Shown here: piece by piece, positions 1-7,047 of the stretch | How the letters are laid out: every line of letters begins with the position of its first letter | How positions within the stretch are numbered: position 1 is the stretch's first letter | Assembly (NCBI GenBank): GCA_946405145.1 | Contig: CAMJGE010000007.1 | Coordinates: 60,482-124,481 of the forward strand | DNA length: 64,000 bases | Direction of reading: 5' to 3' | DNA from: an uncultured Prevotella sp. | GTDB taxonomy: Bacteria > Bacteroidota > Bacteroidia > Bacteroidales > Bacteroidaceae | Made by a program: the position numbers and the translations under genes | Notes under the pieces: generated by a model | What the model was told of the DNA's origin: nothing | The model's database searches: none | What the model saw: only the letters and a program-made list of their open reading frames with translations

Positions 1-303
1 GATCTGCGCCAGTTTGAACACTGCACCAACAATGAGTATCATCGTATGGTAGCCCAGTTGCTCGATGAACGTATCATCTCGGCCTATCAGCTCACCCCCA
101 ACAACTTTATCGCACATGACCTGCGTTTCGGTCAGCAGCTTTATCGTGAACGCTACACCGATGAGGAACTTAAGACCTTTATGACTTATATGGAGCAACT
201 GGGTAAGTTCGACATTGCAGAACCTGATGTGCTGAAGGACATCTTCTTGGGCATCTATGCTAATCCTATAGACTCAAAAGCCCGTCTGACGGAGCTTAAA
301 TGA
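1..303 (+). CDS. C-terminal fragment, possible acyltransferase/hemolysin-like protein
   Basis: The reading frame is open from base 1 and ends with TGA at 301-303, so only the last 100 residues of a longer protein are present. The fragment is soluble and charged, with no membrane segment. The segments TPNNFIAHDLRFG and IFLGIYANPID remind me of the C-terminus of the lysophospholipid acyltransferase/hemolysin-like proteins of Bacteroidales. That is recollection of family style, not a motif-level proof, because the catalytic region lies outside the window. A separate promoter at 342-373 shows that the next operon does not depend on this gene. Confidence 0.6.
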   Translation, partial: DLRQFEHCTNNEYHRMVAQLLDERIISAYQLTPNNFIAHDLRFGQQLYRERYTDEELKTFMTYMEQLGKFDIAEPDVLKDIFLGIYANPIDSKARLTELK

Positions 304-341
304 GAAAATGTAAGCTAAATCGCTATTTTTCTTGCAAAATA

Positions 342-373
342 TTTGTTAGTTTCGCAGAAAAGTGATATTTTTG
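342..373 (+). promoter_or_regulatory. Bacteroidetes promoter of the aromatic amino acid operon
   Basis: A TTTG box (342-345) is followed after 20 bases by TATTTTTG (366-373), matching the Bacteroidetes -33 TTTG and -7 TAnnTTTG elements with consensus spacing. Transcription would begin near 379-381, about 20 bases before the leader peptide start. Confidence 0.75.
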
Positions 374-400
374 CACCCGATAACGCAAAAAAACAGGAAT

Positions 401-478
401 ATGTCAATGTCGAATGCATACTTTTACGGTTATTACTTTTACTTTGCAAGCAATTGTGAAGCGGTTGGCCGTAAGTAA
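401..478 (+). CDS. Tyr/Phe-rich leader peptide of the pheA operon attenuator
   Basis: This is a 25-codon frame from ATG 401 (or in-frame ATG 407) to TAA 476-478, preceded by AGGAA. Residues 7-15 read YFYGYYFYF, so eight of nine consecutive codons specify tyrosine or phenylalanine. That composition is the hallmark of leader peptides controlling aromatic amino acid operons by ribosome-mediated attenuation. The last third of the frame contains 454-464, which is perfectly complementary to 515-525, the 5' arm of the terminator. A ribosome stalled on the Tyr/Phe codons (419-445) would leave 454-464 free to form the antiterminator. The first structural gene downstream makes phenylpyruvate and the fourth is tyrA, which fits sensing of both amino acids. 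No protein function is expected. Confidence 0.88.
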   Translation: MSMSNAYFYGYYFYFASNCEAVGRK

Positions 479-525
479 GATTTGAGATTGAAAATATGAA
501 GATAAAATAAGGCTCCGCTTCACAA
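454..525 (+). promoter_or_regulatory. Antiterminator helix of the Phe/Tyr attenuator
   Basis: TTGTGAAGCGG (454-464) and CCGCTTCACAA (515-525) are perfect 11-base reverse complements. The left arm lies in codons 18-22 of the leader peptide. The right arm is shared with the 5' side of the terminator stem (513-523), so the two helices exclude each other, as in classical attenuators. Confidence 0.85.
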
Positions 526-550
526 CAAGGTGAAAGCGGAGTTTTTATTT
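513..550 (+). terminator. Attenuator terminator upstream of pheA
   Basis: The arm CTCCGCTTCAC (513-523) pairs with GTGAAAGCGGAG (530-541), eleven pairs with one bulged A at 533, around a six-base loop. A TTTTTATTT tract follows (542-550). It lies 42 bases before pheA and therefore acts inside the transcript leader rather than at a gene end. Confidence 0.87.
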
Positions 551-552
551 GA

Positions 553-591
553 AGGTAAAAAAAGTAAAAAAGTAAAAAGTAAAAAAGTAAA
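553..591 (+). repeat. RRGTAAAA octamer array in front of pheA
   Basis: About five imperfect copies of an A-rich octamer (consensus RRGTAAAA; one or two units are 7 or 9 bases) fill the gap between the attenuator terminator and the pheA ATG at 592. The last unit abuts the start codon, so the array occupies the ribosome-binding position. The same element lies at 7831, 13253, 27225 and 28975. Confidence 0.8.
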
Positions 592-1434
592 ATGAAGAGA
601 ATTGCCATTCAAGGACTGATCGGGTCGTTCCACGATATTGCGGCACACCTGTATTTCGAAGGAGAACAGATACAGCTCATTTGCTGTTCAACCTTCGAGC
701 AGGTCTTTGATACGATTAAGAAAGATCCCACAGCCATCGGCATGTTGGCCATCGAGAATACGATTGCTGGTAGTCTGCTGCATAACTATGAGTTGTTGCG
801 CGATAGTGGTACAACCGTAGTAGGGGAGCATAAGCTCCACATCTCACATTGCATCTGCTGTTTGCCAGAGGATGATTGGGATACGATTTCTGAAGTCCAT
901 TCCCATCCCGTAGCCCTGATGCAGTGCCGTGAGTTCCTAGCTCAGCACCCTCAGTTGAAGAATGTGGAAGCTGAGGATACGGCAGGCTCTGCCAAGATGA
1001 TTGCTGAGGGACAGAAAAAGGGCTGGGCTGCGATCTGTCATGCTGAGGCCGCTAAGCTGTATGGCTTGAAGGTGCTTGAGGATCACATTGAGGACAATAA
1101 GCACAACTTCACCCGTTTCCTCGTGGTGTCGAATCCCAACAAGGCAGATATGTTGCGCCCGCTGACAGAGGCCAACAAGTCGAGCATCGTCTTCTCACTG
1201 CCCCACGAGGAGGGTTCGCTCTCTCATGTGCTGGCGATCCTCTCATTCTACAAGATCAACCTCACGAAGATTCAGTCGCTGCCGATTATCGGGCACGAGT
1301 GGGAGTATCTGTTCTATGTCGATGTGATGTACGACGATCTCACGCGATACCGCCAGTCGATCGATGCGATTATCCCATTAACCAAAGATTTAAAGATTTT
1401 AGGAGAATATAAAGATGGCAAACAAACCAATTGA
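592..1434 (+). CDS. pheA: Prephenate dehydratase
   Basis: Converts prephenate to phenylpyruvate, the committed step to phenylalanine, in the cytosol. The protein has 280 residues, usual for a monofunctional enzyme without chorismate mutase. Visible motifs are the N-terminal GSFHDIAA (11-18), IENTIAGS (54-61), DTAGSA (129-134) and the catalytic-region FTRF (173-176, Thr174-Arg175-Phe176). An ACT domain follows from about residue 197. Its usual Phe-binding signatures GALV and ESRP are replaced by GSLS (208-211) and IQSLPI (227-232), so feedback inhibition may differ from the E. coli model. It is the first structural gene behind the Tyr/Phe attenuator, and its end overlaps the next gene by 20 bases. 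Chorismate mutase is supplied by the third gene of the operon. Confidence 0.95.
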   Translation: MKRIAIQGLIGSFHDIAAHLYFEGEQIQLICCSTFEQVFDTIKKDPTAIGMLAIENTIAGSLLHNYELLRDSGTTVVGEHKLHISHCICCLPEDDWDTISEVHSHPVALMQCREFLAQHPQLKNVEAEDTAGSAKMIAEGQKKGWAAICHAEAAKLYGLKVLEDHIEDNKHNFTRFLVVSNPNKADMLRPLTEANKSSIVFSLPHEEGSLSHVLAILSFYKINLTKIQSLPIIGHEWEYLFYVDVMYDDLTRYRQSIDAIIPLTKDLKILGEYKDGKQTN

Positions 1435-2587
1435 ACCGGCAGAGCGCCTGTCGCTCGTTAGTGAATATTACTTCAGCAGGAAACTGAAGGAAGTGGCAGA
1501 AATGAATGCCAAGGGCAAGGATATCATCAGTCTTGCCATTGGCAGTCCTGATATGCCACCATCGGAGCAGACCATCGAAAAGCTTTGTGAGGTGGCGCGT
1601 CAACCCAATGCTCACGGCTATCAGCCCACGATGGGTACACCAGAGTTACGCGAGGCGATGACAGGTTTTTACAAGCGTTGGTATAACGTTGATCTCGATG
1701 CCAAGACAGAGGTGCTGCCCCTGATTGGCTCAAAGGAGGGAATCCTTCATGTCACCCTCGCCTTTGTGAATCCTGGCGATGAGGTGCTGGTGCCCAATCC
1801 TGGCTATCCTACCTACACTTCGCTCTCGAAGATCTTGGGGGCTAAGATCGTGAATTACAACCTGCGTGAGAATCATGGTTGGCAACCTGACTTCGAAGAA
1901 CTTGAGAAGATGGATCTCTCTCGTGTAAAACTGATGTGGACCAACTATCCGAATATGCCGACAGGTGGACGTGCGCAGCGTGAGACCTATGAGCGTCTGG
2001 TGAAGTTTGCCAAGGATCACGGTATCGTGGTGGTGAATGACAACCCCTACAGCTTTATCCTGAGCGAAGAGCATCTGAGCATCCTTCAGATACCAGGTGC
2101 CAAAGACTGCTGCATCGAGTTTAATTCGATGTCGAAGAGTCATAACATGCCTGGTTGGCGTGTGGGTCTCTGTGCCACCAATGCTGAGTTTATCTCATGG
2201 ATCTTGAAGGTACAGTCGAATATCGAGAGCGGCACCTTCCGTGGCATTCAACTGGCTGCTGCTGAGGCATATAACAATGATGAGGCTTGGCATCGTGAGT
2301 ATAATATCAACACCTATGCCCGTCGCCGCCAGTGGGCAGAGAAGATTATGGATGCACTGGGTTGTACCTATGATAAGAACCAGGTGGGTATGTTCCTCTG
2401 GGGAAAGATTCCCGCTGACATCAAGAATGTCGAGGACCTGACGGAAAAGGTTCTTCACGAGGCTCGTGTCTTCATCACCCCAGGCTTCATCTTCGGCTCG
2501 AACGGTGAGCGCTACATCCGCATCTCCCTCTGTGCCAAAGAAGAGAAAATCCAACAAGCATTAGAAAGAATCAAAAAAGCAATATAA
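1415..2587 (+). CDS. PLP-dependent class I/II aminotransferase (aromatic pathway)
   Basis: This 390-residue fold-type I aminotransferase has Asn180 in NYPNMPTG, Asp209 in VVNDNPYS, the PLP lysine Lys241 in SMSKSHNMPGWR and the carboxylate-binding Arg249. Its start overlaps the end of pheA and is preceded by AGGAG at 1401-1405, one of the few Shine-Dalgarno-like sites here. It resembles the LL-diaminopimelate/aspartate aminotransferase group. Position between prephenate dehydratase and DAHP synthase makes transamination of phenylpyruvate and 4-hydroxyphenylpyruvate, the last step to Phe and Tyr, the likely role. That assignment rests on context; substrate range cannot be read from the sequence. 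Confidence 0.88.
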   Translation: MANKPIEPAERLSLVSEYYFSRKLKEVAEMNAKGKDIISLAIGSPDMPPSEQTIEKLCEVARQPNAHGYQPTMGTPELREAMTGFYKRWYNVDLDAKTEVLPLIGSKEGILHVTLAFVNPGDEVLVPNPGYPTYTSLSKILGAKIVNYNLRENHGWQPDFEELEKMDLSRVKLMWTNYPNMPTGGRAQRETYERLVKFAKDHGIVVVNDNPYSFILSEEHLSILQIPGAKDCCIEFNSMSKSHNMPGWRVGLCATNAEFISWILKVQSNIESGTFRGIQLAAAEAYNNDEAWHREYNINTYARRRQWAEKIMDALGCTYDKNQVGMFLWGKIPADIKNVEDLTEKVLHEARVFITPGFIFGSNGERYIRISLCAKEEKIQQALERIKKAI

Positions 2588-2589
2588 TT

Positions 2590-3654
2590 ATGGAACTAGA
2601 ATTAGCACCACTGAATTTACCGAGTGACAATGAACGTCCCTTCGTGATTGCAGGCCCATGCTCTGCAGAGACTGAGGAACAAGTGATGACCACAGCCCGC
2701 GAGTTGGCTATGAAAGGCTGCCACAACTTCCGTGCAGGTGTCTGGAAGCCTCGTACCAAGCCAGGTGGCTTCGAGGGTCATGGTGAGCCTGCGCTCGCAT
2801 GGCTGAAGCAGGTGAAGGAAGACACCAAGATGCTGGTCTCTACCGAGGTGGCTACACCAGAGCATGTAGAGCTGTGTCTGAAATATGGCATTGATATTCT
2901 CTGGATTGGTGCCCGCACCTCTGCCAACCCCTTTGCCATGCAGGCGATAGCTGATGCACTGAAGGGTGTCGATGTGCCTGTATTTGTGAAGAATCCTGTG
3001 AATCCCGACCTGGAGTTGTGGGTAGGAGCGTTGGAGCGTCTGAATCAGGCTGGTGTGAAGCGCTTAGGTGCCATCCATCGTGGTTTCTCAAGCTACGAGC
3101 AGAAGATCTACCGCAATGCACCGATGTGGCAGATCCCCATCGAGTTGCGTCGCCGTATCCCAGAGTTGCCATTGATCAGTGATCCCTCACATATCGGAGG
3201 TCGTCGTGAGTTGATTGCCCCGCTTTGTCAGCAGGCAATGGACCTTGGTTTCGATGGTCTGATCGTTGAGAGCCATTGCGACCCCGACAAGGCTTGGAGT
3301 GATGCCAAGCAGCAGGTGACCCCTGATGTGCTCGACTACATCCTGAGTCTGTTGGTGATCCGTGATGAGCACACGATGACAGAGGGTATTTCACAGCTCC
3401 GTAAGGAGATCGACGAGCTCGACAATCAGTTGATGGATCTGCTTGCCAAGCGTATGAAGGTATGCCGTGAGATTGGTCAGTATAAGAAGGAGCACAACAT
3501 GACGGTGCTGCAGGCCAACCGCTACAATGAGATCCTGAACAAGCGTGGTGCTCAGGGTGCGCTCTGTGGTATGGATCCTGAGTTTGTCGCCCACGTCTTT
3601 GAGAATATCCACGAGGAGTCAGTCCGTCAACAAATAGAGATCATTAACAAGTAA
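2590..3654 (+). CDS. aroG: Bifunctional DAHP synthase (type I-beta)/chorismate mutase
   Basis: This 354-residue fusion joins the first step of the shikimate pathway (PEP plus erythrose 4-phosphate to DAHP) to the branch-point step (chorismate to prephenate). Residues 1 to about 255 are a type I-beta DAHP synthase: IAGPCSAETEE (20-30), FRAGVWKPRTKPGGFEG (47-63), and later GAIHRGFSSY and SDPSHIGGRR. Residues about 262-354 are an AroQ-type chorismate mutase (LRKEIDELDNQLMDLLAKRM). In Bacillus and Listeria the mutase is N-terminal; the C-terminal order seen here is that of the characterised Prevotella nigrescens enzyme, where the mutase domain also mediates feedback control by prephenate. The gene starts 2 bases after the aminotransferase stop. 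Confidence 0.95.
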   Translation: MELELAPLNLPSDNERPFVIAGPCSAETEEQVMTTARELAMKGCHNFRAGVWKPRTKPGGFEGHGEPALAWLKQVKEDTKMLVSTEVATPEHVELCLKYGIDILWIGARTSANPFAMQAIADALKGVDVPVFVKNPVNPDLELWVGALERLNQAGVKRLGAIHRGFSSYEQKIYRNAPMWQIPIELRRRIPELPLISDPSHIGGRRELIAPLCQQAMDLGFDGLIVESHCDPDKAWSDAKQQVTPDVLDYILSLLVIRDEHTMTEGISQLRKEIDELDNQLMDLLAKRMKVCREIGQYKKEHNMTVLQANRYNEILNKRGAQGALCGMDPEFVAHVFENIHEESVRQQIEIINK

Positions 3655-3693
3655 TTCTTACATTGTTACATTTTCTAATTTTTACATTATAAT

Positions 3694-4488
3694 ATGAAAA
3701 TATTAGTAATGGGTGCAGGAAAGATGGGATCATTCTTCATCGACCTGCTGAGTTTCGACCACGAGGTGGCAGTCTTTGAACGCGACCCTAAAAGGATGCG
3801 CTTCACCTACAACTGTCAGCGTTTCACCTCTTACGAGGAGATACGTGAGTTTAAGCCGGAACTGCTGATCAATGCCGTCACGCTGAAATATACGATACCT
3901 GTATTCAAGGAGGTGATTCCCTATCTGCCCAAGGAGTGTATCATCAGCGATATCGCCTCCGTGAAGACGGATATGAAGGAGTTCTATGAGAGTACAGGCA
4001 TGCGCTATGTATCGACTCACCCGATGTTTGGTCCTACGTTTGCCAACCTGCAGCAGCTCTCTGAGGAGAATGCCATCATCATCAGCGAGGGCGACTATAT
4101 GGGACGTATCTTCTTCAAGGACCTCTACCAGAAGCTGGGACTCAACATCTACGAGTACACCTTCGAGGAGCACGATAAGACGGTGGCTTACTCCCTGTCA
4201 ATCCCCTTTGTGTCAACATTCGTGTTTGCTGCTGTCATGAAGCATCAGGATGCGCCAGGTACCACCTTCAAGCGCCACATGCGCATTGCCAAGGGGGTAC
4301 TCAACGAGGATGACTACCTGCTTCAGGAAATCCTCTTTAACCCCTACACTCACGATCAGGTGGCCCAGATCCGTACGGAACTGAAGGAGCTCTTGGAGAT
4401 CATCGACAATAAGGATGCTGAGGGCATGAAGGGTTATCTTACGAAGATCCGAAATAATGTAAAGCGCGACATTGAGATCAAGCAATAA
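3694..4488 (+). CDS. tyrA: Prephenate dehydrogenase
   Basis: Oxidatively decarboxylates prephenate to 4-hydroxyphenylpyruvate, the committed tyrosine step. The 264-residue protein opens with a Rossmann nucleotide-binding loop GAGKMGSF (7-14) and carries the family motif STHPMFGP (107-114), with His109 as the probable catalytic residue. There is no chorismate mutase and no C-terminal ACT domain, so allosteric control by tyrosine through an ACT domain is not expected. It follows the DAHP synthase-mutase by 39 bases and overlaps the EamA permease by 17 bases, so it belongs to the same operon under the Phe/Tyr attenuator. Confidence 0.93.
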   Translation: MKILVMGAGKMGSFFIDLLSFDHEVAVFERDPKRMRFTYNCQRFTSYEEIREFKPELLINAVTLKYTIPVFKEVIPYLPKECIISDIASVKTDMKEFYESTGMRYVSTHPMFGPTFANLQQLSEENAIIISEGDYMGRIFFKDLYQKLGLNIYEYTFEEHDKTVAYSLSIPFVSTFVFAAVMKHQDAPGTTFKRHMRIAKGVLNEDDYLLQEILFNPYTHDQVAQIRTELKELLEIIDNKDAEGMKGYLTKIRNNVKRDIEIKQ

Positions 4489-5377
4489 ACTTATCTACCA
4501 TCTGGTAGCCTTTATAGTAGTAGCAATCTGGGGCTCGACCTTCGTCTGCACCAAGTTGCTGCTACTTAGTGGTTTATCCCCAGCACAGATCTTCACGTTG
4601 CGTTTTATCATTGCCTATCTCCTGCTGTTAGGCTATTCGCTTACGAGAAACCACCGCTGGTTCTCTAAAGTGTGGCAGGATGAACTGCTGATGTTCGCCT
4701 TGGGCTTGACAGGAGGCACGCTTTATTTCCTCACGGAGAACACAGCGATGAACTATACCACCACCACGAACACGTCGCTGATAGTCAGTCTCTCGCCTTT
4801 AGTGGCTGCCTTGCTTATCTCGCTGTTCTACAAGTCGTTGCGCCTGAATCGGGCGCAGTCCGTTGGTATGGTGATGGCTGCTGTTGGTGTCGTCGTCGTT
4901 GTGCTCAATGGTCATTTTGTACTCCATCTTTCACCTATAGGCGACTCGCTGGCTTTCTCCGCGGCCCTCTGTTGGGGATTCTATTCGTTGCTGATGATCT
5001 CTGCCAACATGAGGTACGACACGGTCTTTGTCACACGCAAGGTGTTCTTCTACGGCCTGCTCGCCATGATTCCCTATTACCTCCTGAAGCCCGACGAGGC
5101 CACCATCTTCCATTCTTCAATCTTTCAATCTTTCAATCTTTCAATCCTTCTCAACCTGCTGTTCTTGGGCTGTGTCGCATCGATGACCTGTTTCTTGGCC
5201 TGGAACTGGGTGTTGAAGAAGTTAGGCCCCGTTATCGCCACCAACTACGTCTATTTCAATCCCGTCACCACCATTCTCTTTGCCTGGGTCGTTCTCTCAG
5301 AACAGATCACCATCTATTTCATCCTTGGTACCATACTGATCCTTACAGGTATGTACCTCACCGAAAAGAAACGCTAA
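4472..5377 (+). CDS. EamA/DMT-family permease
   Basis: This 301-residue inner-membrane protein has about ten hydrophobic helices in two EamA halves, including the typical AIWGSTFVCTKLL start. DMT permeases export or import amino acids and other metabolites; the operon position suggests an aromatic compound, but that is inference. The start lies inside tyrA (17-base overlap), indicating coupled expression. Bases 5113-5146 are four copies of the octamer TCTTTCAA (the first imperfect), read in frame as SSIFQSFNLSIL. Because eight is not a multiple of three, a gain or loss of one unit would shift the frame after about residue 215. Confidence 0.88.
   Translation: MRSSNKLIYHLVAFIVVAIWGSTFVCTKLLLLSGLSPAQIFTLRFIIAYLLLLGYSLTRNHRWFSKVWQDELLMFALGLTGGTLYFLTENTAMNYTTTTNTSLIVSLSPLVAALLISLFYKSLRLNRAQSVGMVMAAVGVVVVVLNGHFVLHLSPIGDSLAFSAALCWGFYSLLMISANMRYDTVFVTRKVFFYGLLAMIPYYLLKPDEATIFHSSIFQSFNLSILLNLLFLGCVASMTCFLAWNWVLKKLGPVIATNYVYFNPVTTILFAWVVLSEQITIYFILGTILILTGMYLTEKKR
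5113..5146 (+). repeat. (TCTTTCAA)n octamer repeat inside the permease gene
   Basis: Three perfect octamers occupy 5121-5144, with an imperfect copy at 5113-5120. The repeat lies inside coding sequence and its length is not divisible by three, which is the arrangement of slipped-strand phase-variable loci, although four copies is short for one. Confidence 0.7.
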
Positions 5378-5390
5378 TTTTGCTAACCAG

Positions 5391-5789
5391 ATGAAGCAGT
5401 TACATTTCCAACCCATAGAGGGCAAAAGCATCGAAATCATCGAAACCATCGCCCAGACAGAGGAACTGGCATCGCTGGATCCAGACATGTGGAGGACCAT
5501 CCGTGTGGTGATTGAGGAGCTGGTGCTGAATATCGTCAGCTATTCTGGAAGCGATTACATCGATTTTGAGATTCAGGGTGAGGAGGATGGGTACACAATG
5601 CGTTTCCGCGACGGGGGGGTACCATTCAACCCTCTCGAAAGAGAAATGCCTAATGTCACCCTACCCATGGAACAGCGTCAGATAGGTGGGTTAGGAATCT
5701 TCATGGTGATCCACTTGATGGACACCGTTGAGTATGCGTACGTTAATGGTGAAAACGTACTCACCACCACATTGCGTCATAAGAAATAA
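5391..5789 (+). CDS. Anti-sigma factor-type ATP-binding protein (HATPase_c_2)
   Basis: This 132-residue single-domain protein has the GHKL ATPase fold of RsbW/SpoIIAB kinases. It has the N-box EELVLNIV (42-49, Asn47), a G1-like DGGVPFNP (74-81) and a G2 box GGLGIFMV (99-106). Family members bind sigma factors or phosphorylate STAS-domain antagonists. No STAS partner or sigma gene is visible nearby, so the target is unknown. It starts 13 bases after the permease and is followed by a strong terminator, making it the last gene of the aromatic operon. Confidence 0.85.
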   Translation: MKQLHFQPIEGKSIEIIETIAQTEELASLDPDMWRTIRVVIEELVLNIVSYSGSDYIDFEIQGEEDGYTMRFRDGGVPFNPLEREMPNVTLPMEQRQIGGLGIFMVIHLMDTVEYAYVNGENVLTTTLRHKK

Positions 5790-5812
5790 CTGCTCATTTA
5801 GATATTTGGATG

Positions 5813-5852
5813 CGACACAATAGGAGGGCCTTCGGGCCCTTTTGTCGTTTTT
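5813..5852 (+). terminator. Terminator of the aromatic operon
   Basis: GGGCC TTC GGGCCC forms a strong hairpin (5826-5839), extended by an outer CGACA/TGTCG pairing (5813-5817 with 5843-5847) and followed by TTTTT (5848-5852). Confidence 0.85.
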
Positions 5853-5896
5853 GAAACTGACTGTCGCTACAAGTATGGGGGATTCTTGCCCGAAAA

Positions 5897-5928
5897 CTTG
5901 GTGGTATGGAAATACTGACCTACTTTTG
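5897..5928 (+). promoter_or_regulatory. Bacteroidetes promoter
   Basis: CTTG (5897-5900) and TACTTTTG (5921-5928) are separated by 20 bases, fitting the -33/-7 consensus. It would drive the secreted protein at 5989. Confidence 0.7.
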
Positions 5929-5988
5929 CACCGTCAAACAAATCATGACACGAACAAGATTGTAGAATTTTAAAAGAAAGGATAAACA

Positions 5989-6693
5989 ATGAAAAAGTTA
6001 GTTTTGATGATGATGGTTAGCTGTCTGCCAACGATGATGATGGCACAACCTGCAAAGTATTGTATGACCTATTCTGACTATAAGGCTCATAACTGGAATA
6101 CCATCGAGTCGCTTGTGGACGGACGCTCGGAGATGATTCCCCAAATAAAGATGGATGAGTCAGACATTAAGGTGAAGTCGGGCGACAAGGAGGTTGACCG
6201 TATTCTGAAGAAGGAGGTCTTTGCCATCACTTTCGGCAAACAGCTGTACGTGAACTGTCGCAATCTGCGTTGCAAAGACATTATTCTTGATACACAGAAC
6301 TATGTGCAGGCTTATCCTTATGCCGGCAATAAGCTGCTCATCGCAGTCTATCATATCAACAACGGCGCTTTCCTGATGGGCTTGGGGGCAGATGTGGCGA
6401 GTGTATTTACACCGATTGGCCCCAGCATCGCCCTGAGATCGACTTCTACGGCACTCTGGCTGAGTAGGAAAAAGCTGGACAACCATCGTTGCTATCTCAT
6501 TGATACGGATGCCAATGAAAAGGGCCGTTACCCCGTGACGCGCATCGACGATGACTTTATGGCGAAGCTGCTCGCCAACGATGCCCATCTGCTCGCTCGC
6601 TATAATGCCGTCAGCAGTAAGAAAGACCGCCAGTCGGCTTCAAATGTACTCGCCGTCCTGACCGAAAAAGGCCTCGTTGAAGCAGAGAACTGA
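5989..6693 (+). CDS. Secreted protein of unknown function
   Basis: I do not recognise the family. The protein has 234 residues with a clear signal peptide (MKKLVLMMMVSCLPTMMMAQ), so it is exported to the periplasm or outer membrane; there is no lipobox. A hydrophobic, glycine-rich stretch around residues 126-150 (LMGLGADVASVF) could be a membrane-associated or buried segment. Charged helices follow, ending in VLTEKGLVEAEN. It is monocistronic: a promoter at 5897-5928 precedes it and a terminator at 6716-6745 follows. Confidence 0.8.
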   Translation: MKKLVLMMMVSCLPTMMMAQPAKYCMTYSDYKAHNWNTIESLVDGRSEMIPQIKMDESDIKVKSGDKEVDRILKKEVFAITFGKQLYVNCRNLRCKDIILDTQNYVQAYPYAGNKLLIAVYHINNGAFLMGLGADVASVFTPIGPSIALRSTSTALWLSRKKLDNHRCYLIDTDANEKGRYPVTRIDDDFMAKLLANDAHLLARYNAVSSKKDRQSASNVLAVLTEKGLVEAEN

Positions 6694-6715
6694 TCTCATT
6701 AAATCAAGAAAAATC

Positions 6716-6745
6716 AGCCGAAAGTTTTGCACTTTCGGCTTTTTT
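6716..6745 (+). terminator. Terminator overlapping the next promoter
   Basis: AGCCGAAAG (6716-6724) and CTTTCGGCT (6732-6740) form a perfect 9-bp stem with loop TTTTGCA, followed by five T. The TTTG in the loop is also the -33 box of the promoter at 6726-6756. Confidence 0.88.
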
Positions 6746-6756
6746 GTCTAATTTTG
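6726..6756 (+). promoter_or_regulatory. Bacteroidetes promoter of the GlsB-type gene
   Basis: TTTG (6726-6729) lies 19 bases before TAATTTTG (6749-6756). Transcription would start near 6762, which excludes the upstream TTG codon at 6744 as a start for the next gene. Confidence 0.78.
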
Positions 6757-6785
6757 CGCCGTTAAATCATATAGAAAGAATCAAT

Positions 6786-7025
6786 ATGAGTATCATTGGA
6801 TCAATTATTATTGGATGTCTGGCGGGTTTTTGCGCTGGTAAGTTAATGAAAGGTGGTGGTATGGGATTCGTCATGAATCTGGTACTTGGACTTTTTGGTG
6901 GTGTACTCGGTGGTTGGCTGTTCGGTCAGCTGGGCATCACATGGGGTGGCATCTTAGGACAGCTTGGTACAGCCATCGTTGGTGCTGTTGCTATCCTCTG
7001 GGTGGCATCGCTCATCAAGAAATAA
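6786..7025 (+). CDS. GlsB/YeaQ/YmgE-family membrane protein
   Basis: This 79-residue protein consists of three hydrophobic segments with the glycine-rich loop GKLMKGGGMGFVMNLVLGLFGG typical of the transglycosylase-associated GlsB/YeaQ family; its biochemical role is not established, and stress induction is common in the family. I place the start at ATG 6786. An in-frame TTG at 6744 would lie upstream of the transcription start set by the -7 element at 6749-6756. The gene ends 22 bases before the inositol monophosphatase-family gene and is probably cotranscribed with it. Confidence 0.88.
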   Translation: MSIIGSIIIGCLAGFCAGKLMKGGGMGFVMNLVLGLFGGVLGGWLFGQLGITWGGILGQLGTAIVGAVAILWVASLIKK

Positions 7026-7047
7026 GAAAACAAGGCTTTCTGTTTTG

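Larger units (their letters stand above)
304..591 (+). other. Regulatory leader region of the aromatic operon
   Basis: This 288-base stretch has no large gene but is full of signals. In order it holds a Bacteroidetes promoter, a 25-codon leader peptide, an antiterminator half inside that peptide's coding sequence, a rho-independent terminator, and an A-rich octamer array that runs into the pheA start codon. Each is listed separately. Confidence 0.85.

Noticed and set aside
315..608. Minus-strand reading frame rich in Phe/Leu/Tyr across the pheA leader
   Set aside because: It is the antisense of the leader peptide, terminator and octamer array; composition is explained by those A/T repeats, and no promoter or homology-like pattern supports it.
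6744..6785. TTG-initiated N-terminal extension of the GlsB-type protein
   Set aside because: The TTG lies within the terminator T-tract and upstream of the -7 box, so it would not be transcribed from this promoter; ATG 6786 gives the family's usual start.
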